A DNA stretch of 64,000 bases from CAVYWD01 sp963772225. GTDB taxonomy: Bacteria; Myxococcota; Myxococcia; Myxococcales; UBA5297. Positions within the stretch are counted from its first letter, which is position 1, and each line of letters opens with the position of its first letter. The stretch spans positions 799,367 through 863,366 of the forward strand of contig CAVYWD010000003.1 of NCBI GenBank assembly GCA_963772225.1, in the 5' to 3' direction. Both the position numbers and the translations under genes were made by a program. This document shows positions 54,129 through 64,000 of this stretch, in pieces. The notes beneath the pieces are model-generated. The model was given only the letters and a program-made list of their open reading frames with translations, was not told the origin of the DNA and made no database searches.

Positions 54129-55631
54129 GTGCGCACGAGAACGATTCTGTTGGTGGCCGCTTCATTCGGGATCTGGTCCTGCGGGAGCTCAAGCCCGAAG
54201 TCGACGACTTGCACCACGAGCTCCGATTGCAGCGCAGGCGAGGTCTGCTCTGCGGGGGCTTGCTCCGTGGTGAAGGCGGACGCGGGTTGCTCCGCGAGCA
54301 GCGACTGTCCCGCTGGCGAGGTCTGCAGGGGCGATAGGTCCTGCGGCGCCTGCGGCTCCGATGCTCAATGCGACGGAGGGAATGGCTGCTCCGACGGCGG
54401 CTGCGCCCCGAGTTCGGTCTGCAAGGTGAACTCCGACTGCGCGAGCGGCCAGGTTTGCAAGTCCGGCGGGACCTGTGGGGCCTGTGTTTCGGCGAGCGAG
54501 TGCGCCTCGAGCGAGTCGTGCGTGAACGGCGGCTGCACCTCCGCCGCGCCCTGCACGAAGAACGCGAGCTGCTCCGACGGCCAGAGCTGCAAGGCGGGGG
54601 TGTGCGCTGCCTGCTCCGCAAACGCCGACTGCGATGCGGGAGAGGCGTGCAAGGCGGGCGCTTGCGGTCCCTGCGCAGGTGACGCCGACTGCAGCGCCGG
54701 AAGCTATTGCAGCTCGGGGAAGTGCGCGGCAATCCCGACCGATGGCACGTGCGCTCGCGAAGGGGACCTGTGCAGCTTCGGAAATCCGTCGGCTTGCCTG
54801 GGCCAGTCATATTGCGTCCGCGGCACCCGCGACAACCAGCCACTGATCTACTGCCCAACGACCCCCGCGGCCCAAGACTCGCCCTGTTCCCTTTCGGACG
54901 CCGAGGTGACGGCAAACCCGTGCGCGATTGGCAAGTGCGACGGCACGTCTACGACCTGCCGTGCACTGGCGGGTGCGGGCGGTCGGGTGTGCCACCGGCG
55001 CGACTCCTCGTTGGCGTGCGATCAGGATGTGACCTGCAGCGACGCCAGCACTGCATGCCCGAGCGACGGAACGGCGCCCAGCGGCACGCAGTGCGCCGCC
55101 GCACCCGATGCCTGCCATGACGCGCCAAAGTGCAACGGCACAGACAAGACCTGTCCTGCGGCCGTCGACAACTGCCCTCTCTCGCCCGCCAATGCGGTGG
55201 GGCGAGCGACTTGCGTCGATGGAAAGTGCAAGCTGCCGGGATGCAATGTCGGGTACGCGGACTGCGATGGGAACGCGCTCAACGGATGCGAGGCCAAGCT
55301 GGACCGCGACAACAACAACTGTGGAGCCTGCGGAACGGCGTGCCCGACGAGCCCAGCGCACGCGACTAAGCCGGCGGTCTGCGAGGACTCTGTGTGCTAC
55401 GCCAACGATTGCCAGGACGGCTGGGGCTTTTGCGGAGTACCGGGAAGTACGAAGGGGTACATCGGCTGCAGCGTGGACTTCAATACGGATCGGAACAACT
55501 GTGGTCAGTGTGGCTTCAAATGCCCGGCGGATTGCCTCTTCCCGCCCTGTATGACGGTCAACGTCTGCGTGAAGGCCACCTGCTGCAAGCGATGGGGCTA
55601 CGCGTACTCCCTCACGGACTGCCCACAATAG
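54129..55631 (+). CDS. Cys-rich repeat lipoprotein
   Basis: 500 residues from GTG 54129 (GGAGGGAAA upstream). The signal peptide ends in a lipobox (IWSCG). About ten repeats of the type C-x4-DC-x-x-G-x-x-C-x-x-G-x-C (SSDCPAGEVC, NSDCASGQVC, NADCDAGEAC) are followed by a second set with NGCEAKLDRDNNNCGACGTA and DRNNCGQCGFKCP, typical of myxobacterial surface proteins. First gene of a probable lipoprotein-toxin operon. Confidence 0.88.
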   Translation: MRTRTILLVAASFGIWSCGSSSPKSTTCTTSSDCSAGEVCSAGACSVVKADAGCSASSDCPAGEVCRGDRSCGACGSDAQCDGGNGCSDGGCAPSSVCKVNSDCASGQVCKSGGTCGACVSASECASSESCVNGGCTSAAPCTKNASCSDGQSCKAGVCAACSANADCDAGEACKAGACGPCAGDADCSAGSYCSSGKCAAIPTDGTCAREGDLCSFGNPSACLGQSYCVRGTRDNQPLIYCPTTPAAQDSPCSLSDAEVTANPCAIGKCDGTSTTCRALAGAGGRVCHRRDSSLACDQDVTCSDASTACPSDGTAPSGTQCAAAPDACHDAPKCNGTDKTCPAAVDNCPLSPANAVGRATCVDGKCKLPGCNVGYADCDGNALNGCEAKLDRDNNNCGACGTACPTSPAHATKPAVCEDSVCYANDCQDGWGFCGVPGSTKGYIGCSVDFNTDRNNCGQCGFKCPADCLFPPCMTVNVCVKATCCKRWGYAYSLTDCPQ

Positions 55632-55719
55632 GGCAAATATCCTCAAGTCTCGCCACAGGTCTCGCCACCGGGTCAACCTGGCTCACCTTGTCCTTCGGGG
55701 AATGAGTGGAGTTCTACCT

Positions 55720-58700
55720 ATGCACCGATTTTCGATCGTCGTTGTTCTGGGGCTCCTCGGCTGCGGCAAACATGCCGGGGACAACCAGCAGCAAGGAACC
55801 TCGTTGTTGGCGAGCCCCACCGCCTGCACGAGCTTGGGCCAATGCGCGGCAGGCGAGGTGTGTTCAAGCGGGTTCTGCGCGCCGCCCGCGCCGGTCTCGA
55901 GCTCGTACGTCGCATGCTCCCTCGACGCGGACTGCGCACCGAAGGACTACTGCTCGCTCGGGGCCTGCGCGCACGACTGCGTGCAGGATGCCGACTGCAC
56001 GAGTGGCCTCGTGTGCACGTCTCGAGGCCGCTGCGTGGCGAAAACCGACGTAGCGAGCGCGCAGCCAATAGTGACGCCCGCCTCGCCGTCGCTCGTCGTT
56101 TCGGCTCAGGCGCTCCGGTTCGAGCGCGGCGTCGCTGAACAAACGCTGACCCTGCAGAGCACCGGCGGCGCAGCCATTCAGTACCGCATCCTGAGCACCG
56201 GGGGGTGGCTGAGCGCGGAGCCGTCGAGCGGCGAGATCGCCGCCGTGCCCGTGGCCGTCACCGTGAAGGTCGACAGGTCCGCCGCCGCCGTCCCGGACCA
56301 TGGCCAGCTCTACGTCAACTCGACCGGCGGGAGCGTCATTCTGGACGTGTTCGTCGCGCGGGACCTCGGCGGCGCGTACTCCGGCGTGGTCAAGCTCAAC
56401 TCTCCGCAGGATCTCGCCGAGTCGAGCCTCACGGTCGATCTCACTCAGGTCGCGAATGGTTCTCTCTCGGGCTTCGTCGACCCGCAGGCATCCATGCTGT
56501 TCCCCACCCGGGCGGCGGTCAGCGGGACCGTTGACGGCGACGGCGTGGAGCTGAGCTTCGTCATAGGGCAGGTGGCTCAGGTGAGCAACTATCCGTGGCT
56601 CGCTCGCGACGTGCGGCGCACCGTCGTCCTGAAGGGGAACGCCTCTGGGGTCGGACGACTCACCGGGACGATTCACGAGGCAATCGCGGGGGTGCTGCAG
56701 ACCGATATCCTCGTCGACGGGAGCTTCGAGCTTCAGAGGACGGGAGCTGCCCAGGCAGGGCAAGCCAATCCTGTGCCCGCTCTTCATCTTCAGCCGGTCG
56801 CCTCCCCCTTCTCGACGGAGTCCTATCCCAAGTGCACAGCGCTTTGCGGCACGGCCGCGGCGTGCCTCGCGGCGGCAGCCCCTTTCTATGATTGGTTCGA
56901 CCAGTTCATCGCAGCGAGCTCGGGAAGCCCCTTTGACAACCTCGCGGCGGCCGGGGCGATAGACGGGGCGAAGCTTCGGTGCGCTCAGTTCCTTTACGCG
57001 AATGCCCTGCTCGCGAGCCCCAAAGACGCCAATCAGTCGAAGAAGGTCTACTCGACTCCCTCGAGGTGCCCGCCGACTATGCGCTTCTCTTCGGGAATCA
57101 GAAGATGGTCGATGCTGTGACGGCCTGGAAGACGCCGGGGAGCGTGAGCACCGAGCTCGTCGTGTTGAACGAGGCCGTGGAAGTGCTCGGCGCAGGTGTG
57201 CGGCCCTCGGCTGCGGGAAATCCGCCGACGCTGCTCGAATCCCTACCTCGCGACCCTGGCGGCGCAGTTCGCCTCACCAGACGTCCTCGTGGCCGGGAGC
57301 TCGACGCTGCCGACTGCGCTCCACGACCCGTCGCCGCGCGACAAATACGAACATCTGCGCCGGCAGCTCTTGGTGACCGCGGCGCTACTGCAGGCGAGCC
57401 TTGAGACCGCCGACCGGCAGCATCGGCTGGGTATGCCCGCTGACGCCGCCGCGACCGCGCGGAGCGCCGCGATGGGCGCTTACCTCGACATGGCGCTGCT
57501 CTCCGGCTTTCTGCCGAACAACAGCGCGCTCGCACCGCTCGTGCAGGCGCGGGAAGCGTTGGGCAACCTGGCCAAGAAGTTCGACCAGCTCGCAGCCGGT
57601 GAGAATCCGGCGGGGTTCGCGGACAGCTACGTCCCCTTCCTCCTCGAATCCGAAGAAGACGACGACGAACTACGAGCAGATCTCGGCCATCGCGTTGAAC
57701 CGCTACCAGGGAGCCGCGAAGCCCGCGCAGGACCGCGCGTCATCGGCCAAGCGCGACTTCGAGACCAGCGAGACCGCCCTGCAGCAGGAGGTGGTGGCGC
57801 AGGAGAGCCAGTGCGACTCACAGCTCGTCGCGCTCTGCGGCTCGAAGGCCTTGAGCGACTGCTATCTCCAGACTCCAGTGCCGGGCAGCGAGATGGCGAG
57901 CGCGCAAAGCGAGGTGGAAGTCGCCAATGAGCGCGTTCTCGAAGCAGAGAACAGCAGGGCAAACCTCTCGGCTGAGGTCCAGATCGAGATCGACCGGGTG
58001 AAGAGCGTCAACGGCGTTCGCGACCTGCAAGCGAAGCTCCTCCTGAGCGATGGGAAGACCCTCGTGGATCTCAATTGGGCCGACGCGGGACTCGATCTCG
58101 TCACGGGGACCATCAACAACATCGCGGAGACGATCCAGTCGGCAGCCGCAGCCACGGGGCTGGGCAATTGGGGCTGGGGAGGGGTGGGCGCAGTGGTCGC
58201 CGGCAGCCTCCGGGAGCAGGCGCTCGAGATGTCCACGATGGGGAAGGCCACCATCGAGGCGCAGCGGCTCAACGTGACCACGCTGCAGCAGGCCCGCGTG
58301 CAGTGGTCGCAGAACGATATCGAGAGCGCCAACAGCGACGCAGTGATCAAGACAAAGCTCCTCGAGTCGGCGAACCTCGGGATCGAGTGCACGATCGCGG
58401 CCGAGGCCTTGGGGCAGGCGCTCGACCACGTGGACGGCGTCTTCACGCGCGCGAAGTACTATGACTCCGAGCGGACGCGTTTCCAGACGCTGCAGCAACA
58501 GCAGCTGCGGAACCTGCTCTACTACCGGGTCTACGCCGACCAGCTCGATCTCGCGGCACAGGATGCGCTCACGGACCTGCGGCAGTGGGCGTATCTCGCC
58601 ACGAGGGCGGCCGAGTACGAGCTGAACGTGAGCTACCCGAGCACGGGCGACCTTTGGAAGAGTCGCACGGCCGACGATGTCAATGCGTTCCTCTTCGCGC

Positions 58701-59332
58701 TCGACGGATACTTCGTGCGCAACCGCCAGCTCGCGCCGCAGACGAACCTGGATGTGCTCTCGGTTCGCGACGACATCCTGGACATGTCCGCGAGCGTGAA
58801 GGACCGGGTGACGGGGGCGACGGTTGATGCGCGGGAACGCTTCCATCGGTTCGTGGCAGATCCCGCGAATCGCGACATCAACGGGAACCTGCATATCAAT
58901 TTCTCGACGGTGCGGCCGGACAAGAGCTTCTTCTCCAAGGCGGTGTGTAACGACCGCATCCAATCGATTCGCATCAACCTCGTGGGCGACAACCTCGGGA
59001 CCGGCGTCACGACGGCGTACGTTCTGCTCTCGCAGGGAGGAGTCAATTACCTGCGTTCCTGCAGCGACGCCACGCAGTCGGTGGCCTACGATCTCTCCGA
59101 CCAGAACTCGAAAGCGCGCACCGCCCGCATCGAAGCTGGGGTCAACGCAGCCAGCCGGATCGCCGCGGGCCAGGCGAACACGGACCTGATTCTGCGCGCG
59201 GTGCTCGCGGATAGCTGGGAGATCACCATCGATCAGCGGCCGGAAATGGAGCCTGGAAACGCCAATCTCAACGTCATGGGGCTCGACGACATCGAAGTGA
59301 TCGTGGAGCACGAGGCCAGCACCGTCCAGTAG
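55720..59332 (+). pseudogene. Large lipoprotein with Cys-rich, BACON-like and coiled-coil regions, three frameshifts
   Basis: Starts MHRFSIVVVLGLLGCGKHAG (lipobox LLGC; ATG 55720 with GGAG upstream). Cys-rich repeats (NARQ-type CAAGEVC, DADCTSGLVC) are followed by a BACON/Ig-like domain (LRFERGVAEQTLTLQSTGG, GWLSAEPSSG, TVKVDRSAA). A long helical C-terminus ends DDIEVIVEHEASTVQ. The frame must change near 57054 (VY/DSLEVPADYALL), 57237 (LLE/NPYLATLAAQF) and 57669 (EDDD/NYEQISAIAL). All are single-base events, giving ~1,200 residues. Probably co-transcribed with the SpvB/RHS gene 16 bp downstream. Confidence 0.7.
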
Positions 59333-59348
59333 GCGAGGGGCAAGAGCC

Positions 59349-62300
59349 ATGCAAATAGCGCGAAGGAGCCGGACCCTCGAAGCTGGTCTCGTTGCCGCGA
59401 CCTTGGCTGTGTCGGCCACTGCGCAGGCTGCGGACCACTCCGGCACCCGGCCCAACGTCATCAGCGTCCCCCGCGGTCCCGGGAGTATCGAGGGCCTGGG
59501 GGAGTCGTTCGAGGTGAATCTCAACTCGGGCAGCGTCAAGGAGACCGTCGCGATCAAACTGCCCCCGGGAACCGCGGGGATGACCCCGTCGCTTGCGCTC
59601 GCATATGACAGCGGGGCCGGCAACGGCGCTGTGGGGCTCGGCTGGTCTCTGTCCGCGGGCGCCATCCAGGTACAGACGGACAAAGGCCTGCCGCTCTACG
59701 ACGGTACCGACCGCTTCCTGTACCAGGGGAGCGAGATTGTTCCACTCGCGGACGGCTCGTATCGACTCAAGAACGAAGGGGCCTTCGTCCGCGCCCGGCG
59801 GTCTGGCGACGGCTGGCAGGTCAACCTCCCGTCGGGAACCGTTCGAACCTACGGGATGGACGCGAGCGCGCGCATCGAGGATTCCGGCCGAAAATTCTCC
59901 TGGCTCCTCGAAGACGAGGTCGATGTCTTCGGAAATCGAATCCACTACGCCTACCAGAAGGATTCTGGCCAGCCGTACCTCACGAGCATCCAGTACAACC
60001 AGCGGCAGGGCGCGGCCGACAACCTCGTGACTTTCGAGTACGAGGGCCGTCCGGATGCCCTGGCGGACTACCGCGCCACGTTCAAGGTCGTCGTCGCCCG
60101 CCGGCTGAAGGGGATCCGCGTCTACTCGCGGAACGTGCTCCTCCGCCACTACGCCCTGGGCTACGACGCGACGTCGCCGCTCTCGCTGCTTGCCTGGACG
60201 GTGGAGACGGGGACCGAGCGACGCCACCGCGCTGCCCGCCGTCCAGTTCGGCTACACCGCGTTCACTCCTGCGGCGAGCCCGATTCACGCGGTGACCTCC
60301 GCGCCCGCTCTGTTGCCCGGAACTGACGGAAGCAACAGTGAGCTCGCGGATATAGACGGCGACGGCTTCCCGGACGTGTTCATCGCGGACGAGCGGGGGC
60401 ATCGTTTCTACCGGAACCGGCTGGGCGAGAGCTTCGATGAGCCACAGGACATGCCGGGGAGCCCGTCGGTTCTGATGAGCACGACCGGCGTGGGATTCTC
60501 GCGGACATGAACGGTGACGGGCTCGTCGACCTCGTCGCGCGAACCGGGGTGACCGCCTCGGCGTTCCGGTACTTCGCCAACAAGGGCGATGGGACATGGG
60601 CTCTGTCCGTGGTCTTCGGCAACAACCCGAGCTTCCAGCCCGAGGATGGGCAGACGCGTTGGGTCGACCTCAATCACGACAAGGTCACTGACGCCTACCG
60701 GCTGAACGCGAGCTCGGCGACCTGGTGGCGCAACAACGGCGACGGGACGTGGAGCGATGCGCAGAGCGTGGACCTGCCGCCAGGGGGGACCACGCTCGAC
60801 TTCACGGACTCGCGGGTCAAGCTCGCCGACTTCAACGGCGACGGCGTCGTGGACCTCGCCTTCGTGCGCTCGGGGTCGGTGCTCTACTGGCCGGGGATGG
60901 GGCGCGGGCGCTTCGACCAGCCGGTGGCTCTCGGCGGCGCCCCGGACGTCGGGACCGGTCTCGAGTCGCGCCTTCAGGTCGCGGATCTCAACGGCGACGG
61001 GCTCGCGGACCTCTTCTACGTCGACACCGACCACCTCGACTACTGGCTTCTGCTGCCGAGCGGAAGCTATTCACCGAAGCAGACGATCGCGAACACGCCG
61101 TACGCGAACGCCGCGCTCACGCAGATCCGCACCGCGGACATGAACGGGAACGGATCGGTCGATGTGGTGTGGCTCACACCGACGGCATCGTCTGACCAGC
61201 GGGTCCAGTACTTCGATGCGCAGGACGGCGTGCGCCCGAACCTGCTGCGCCAGGTGAGCAATGGCCTGGGGCTCGTGCGAGAGCTGCAGTACACCTCGAG
61301 CGGGGCGGAGTTCCAGGCTGCCATCGAGAACGGCGACTCCTGGAAGACGCGGCTTCCGTTTCCTGTGCAGGTGCTGGGGCAGTCGACGACCTCGGACTCG
61401 CGAGGCGGCGCCTATGTCAGCGTCTACGAGTACCTCGACGGCTACTACGACGCCGGCAACCGCGAGTTCCGCGGTTTCGGGCGGGTGCACCAACGAGACC
61501 TCGGCGAGGTCGATGACCCGACCTCGGTGGTCCTGCACGAGTACGACCTCGGCATCTCGAACGAAGCTCTCAAGGGCCGCGAGCTCTCGGCCACGACACA
61601 GGACGGAGCGGGGGTGCCGTTCGTCAGCGTGGCGCGAACCTTCGCGCCGCGCCTCTACGCTGCCGGGACCGACGGCAGGAACGTCGCCGGCGCCGACCTC
61701 TTGCGCCAGGAGACCACCAAGTACGAGAGCGGCCAGGCGGGGGCGCTAATCCGCGAGGAGTGGACCTACGACGACTACGGCAACCCGCTGACCGACTCGA
61801 AGTGGGGGCTGGTCGTTGGAGGCGACCCTCTCGCCGGCAACGACGAGTCGCTCACCACGACGAGCTACGCGAACGACCCGGTCAACTGGATCTTGGGCCG
61901 GCGGACGCATGTGCTCGTGACGGATGCCGCGGGGAACCGAGCCAAGGAAAGCAAGACCTACTACGACGGCGACCCGTTCGTCGGCCTCGCCTTCGGCGTC
62001 CTCGGCTCGCAGGGCGCCGCGACGCGCACGGAGGAGTGGGCCGAGGGCGAGAAGTGGATCTCGACGAGCCGTATGAAACGGGATGAATTCGGCAACGTCA
62101 CCTCATCGCTCACGCCGCGAGGGGCGACCCGCGAGGTCGCCTATGACGACGCGACACACGTCTTCCCCGTCGCCGAGCAGATTCAGGTCGCGGATGGGAA
62201 GTCCCTTGGCTACAGCGCAACCTACTCACTGGGCCGCATCGACTCCTTCCAGGATCCGAACGGTGCGAAGACCCTCTTCGCCTACGATGCGCTCGGAAGG

Positions 62301-64000
62301 CTGACGGCCATCGCGAGGCCGGGCGACGACCTCAAGCTGCCCACCGTGGCGTACCGGTACTCCCTCGGAAGTCCGCTCAGCAACCTGATCACGGAATCCC
62401 GGCCTCGCTCCGGCGAGGGCACGGTCTTTCAAAGCATCAGCTACCGCGACGGCCTCGGTCGCAGCGTCGCAGAGGTCACGCAGGCCGAGAACGGCCGATG
62501 GGTGTCTCGGGTTGGAAGCAATACTCGCGGCGCGGCTCCGTCCTCCAGGAGTGGGATCCGCTCCTCGTCGACGCGCCGGTGCCTTCCGCGAGCGACCCGA
62601 GCTCGCCCGTCACCTCCCATGCCTACGACATCTTGAAGCGGCGAATCCGGACGAGCTTCCCCGATGGAACGAGGGAGGAGACTACTTTGGCGCGCTCACC
62701 GAGGAGCGCTGGGACGCGGAAGATCTGGACCCAAACTCGAAGCACCACGGCACGCCCCTGACGCATGAGTCGGACGGGCTCGGGAGAATGATCGCCACCG
62801 TCGAGAACCTTGATGGGAAGCCGTTGCGCACGGCCTTCGGCTTCGATTCGGTCGGGCACCAGGTCTCGGTGGCGAATGCGCTCGGAGCGGTGACGAGCTG
62901 GACCTACGACGGCCTCGGCCGCGCGACCTCCGTTGTGCACCCCGACGCCGGCAAGCGGACCTTCGGGTACGACGACGACGGCAACGAGGTGCTCCGGGCG
63001 GATGCCCTGGGCCAGCGCGTCGAACGCGTGTTCGACTTCGCCGGCCGCGTGACGAGCGAGGCGTACTTCGATGCGACGGGCGCCGCCGCGGGCCAGGTGG
63101 CCCTGCACTACGATGACTCATCTCCCAGGCTGAATGGCGGAATGAACGCCGCGGGAAAGCTCTCCTGGGTCGCTGACCTCGTGGGAGAGGAGCACTTCCT
63201 CTACGACCAGCGGGGCCGCGCGACGGTCCGGCTTCGAATCGCCGAGGGCAAGGAGTACCGGCTCGAGGAGGACTACGACAACCTCGACCACGTCTCGGCG
63301 ATGCGGTTCCCGGACGGTCAGCAAATCGATTACGCCTACAACGAGCGCGGGCTCCTCGATTCGGTTCCGCGAGTCGTGAAGCAACTCGATTACGACGCCT
63401 CGGGCCTGCCCGTCCGCCGCGAATTCGCAAATGGCGTCGTGTCGTCGGCGACCTATGACGTGCGCGAGCGCCTCTCGGCGCTCAGCGCCACTGGGCCGAA
63501 GGAGAAGAGCCTGCAAGACCTCGGTTTCGGCTACGACCTCGCCGGAACGCTCCTGAGCATCGACGATCGGCTTCGCACGAGCGGCAAGCTCTCCAGGCGC
63601 CGAAGCTACGTCTATGACGACCTGTACCGGATGACCTCGGCGACGAGCCCCTTGGGGCCGTCGAGCTTCGTCTACGACGCCGCCGGGAATCTGCAGTCGA
63701 AGAGCGACGTCGGCGCGTACGTCTACGGCGGCGCGCAGCCGAATGCGGCCCAGTCCATCGCAGGACAAGCGCTGAGCTACGATGCGAACGGCGCGGTGAC
63801 CTCCTCCTCTGGCAAGAGCCTCGAGTACAACGCTCTCGGCCAGCTCCGGCGCGTGACGAGCGCTGACGGCACCACCGAGTACGCCTACGATTACAGCGGG
63901 CGGCGGATTCTCAAAGCCGAGACCACGGGCGGGGTGACGAAGAAGGTCGTCTACCTCGACAAGTACGCGGAGGAGCGCGACGGCGCGCTGGTCAAGTACG
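59349..64000 (+). pseudogene. Secreted SpvB/FG-GAP/RHS (Tc BC-like) protein, four frameshifts, runs off the window
   Basis: Starts MQIARRSRTLEAGLVAATLA with a signal peptide ending AQA-A. SpvB domain: GPGSIEGLGESFEVNLNSG, TAGMTPSLALAYDSGAGNG, VGLGWSLSAG. FG-GAP/TcdB-type repeats follow (DIDGDGFPDVF, DFNGDGVVDLAF, DLNGDGLADLF), then a TcdB middle region (GLVRELQYTSSG, YYDAGNREFRGFG) and RHS/YD repeats (YDALGRLTAIARPG, YDGLGRATSVVHPD, YDYSGRRIL). The frame changes near 60215, 60493, 62505 and 62675. The last frame is open to the window end. The RHS shell normally encloses a toxic C-terminus, here outside the window. Confidence 0.8.

Noticed and set aside
57818..59683. 621-codon minus-strand frame
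   Set aside because: Antisense to the coiled-coil lipoprotein and the start of the SpvB gene; no domain seen.

Overview
This 64 kb, GC-rich window looks like a chromosome segment of a myxobacterium (Myxococcota). I infer that from 'Myxococcus Cys-rich' CGDG..CDDG repeat lipoproteins, a Ser/Thr kinase fused to a STAND-type NTPase, TPR-PEGA and FHA proteins, DUF2169/TIGR02270/DUF6484 type VI secretion accessories, and RHS/SpvB toxins. I saw no rRNA or tRNA gene and no CRISPR array.

Layout. (1) 1-2.6 kb: the right part of a RIT ('recombinase in trio') element, three overlapping tyrosine recombinase genes ending in an 18-bp inverted repeat. The element appears to sit inside another gene whose 3' end follows directly. 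(2) 2.6-8.2 kb: small accessory genes, including two gamma-glutamylcyclotransferase-fold proteins, several unrecognised small proteins and a 55-residue CxxH/CxxC protein. Three of the small genes share a 126-128 nt upstream module with fixed internal spacing, and a separate dispersed ~39-bp repeat also occurs here. (3) 8.2-12.4 kb: an XRE repressor-like gene with a patterned operator region, a single-domain response regulator, then a VgrG-like hub, a membrane HEYLH metalloprotease effector and a candidate immunity gene, all overlapping. (4) 12.4-17.2 kb: a 1.6 kb stretch with no convincing gene, a DUF2924 protein and a sigma-54 activator with unusual C-terminal winged helices. (5) 17.2-21.5 kb: a Mu/Tni-like transposition module (zinc-binding protein, frameshifted DDE transposase, ExeA-type ATPase, RepA-type ATPase). 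(6) 21.6-26.3 kb: a possible defence island. It holds a tight three-gene operon in which the exonuclease VII large subunit is split into an OB-fold protein and a membrane-tethered catalytic core followed by a protein with an EFK motif. A convergent PD-(D/E)XK-like nuclease, a secreted coiled-coil protein and a SEC-C protein follow. (7) 27-31 kb: mobile-element remnants (headless serine recombinase, RecB/Cas4-like nuclease fragment, Mu gpT-like capsid fragment, an orphan C-terminus) and a tandem duplication of a Cys-motif gene together with its 175-nt leader.

(8) 31-52.3 kb, minus strand: a type VI secretion effector/VgrG island with its own regulators. Read 5' to 3' it carries a STAND-fused Ser/Thr kinase, a TPR-PEGA protein, a Cys-rich lipoprotein, a PQQ-propeller lipoprotein, a PAAR-like protein with a nuclease tail, DUF3396-type immunity, DUF6484, TIGR02270, DUF2169, a catalytically dead ketosynthase-like protein, an unknown protein, an FHA protein, a VgrG-LysM protein, a 914-residue membrane effector, its likely immunity gene and an FHA-sigma-54 activator. 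No core T6SS sheath, baseplate or ClpV genes are present, so the apparatus must be elsewhere. (9) 52.8-64 kb, plus strand: a pentapeptide-repeat gene and partner, a Cys-rich lipoprotein, a long lipoprotein and a secreted SpvB/FG-GAP/RHS protein that runs off the window.

At least fifteen single-base frameshifts fall in conserved genes, most of them in 40-42 kb and 57-63 kb. Protein similarity continues cleanly in the next frame each time, so assembly indels are as likely as true pseudogenes. Those genes are marked pseudogene because the given sequence does not read through. The main candidate for something undescribed is the split, membrane-anchored ExoVII operon at 21.6-23.8 kb, followed by the shared leader module at 3.3-5.4 kb.
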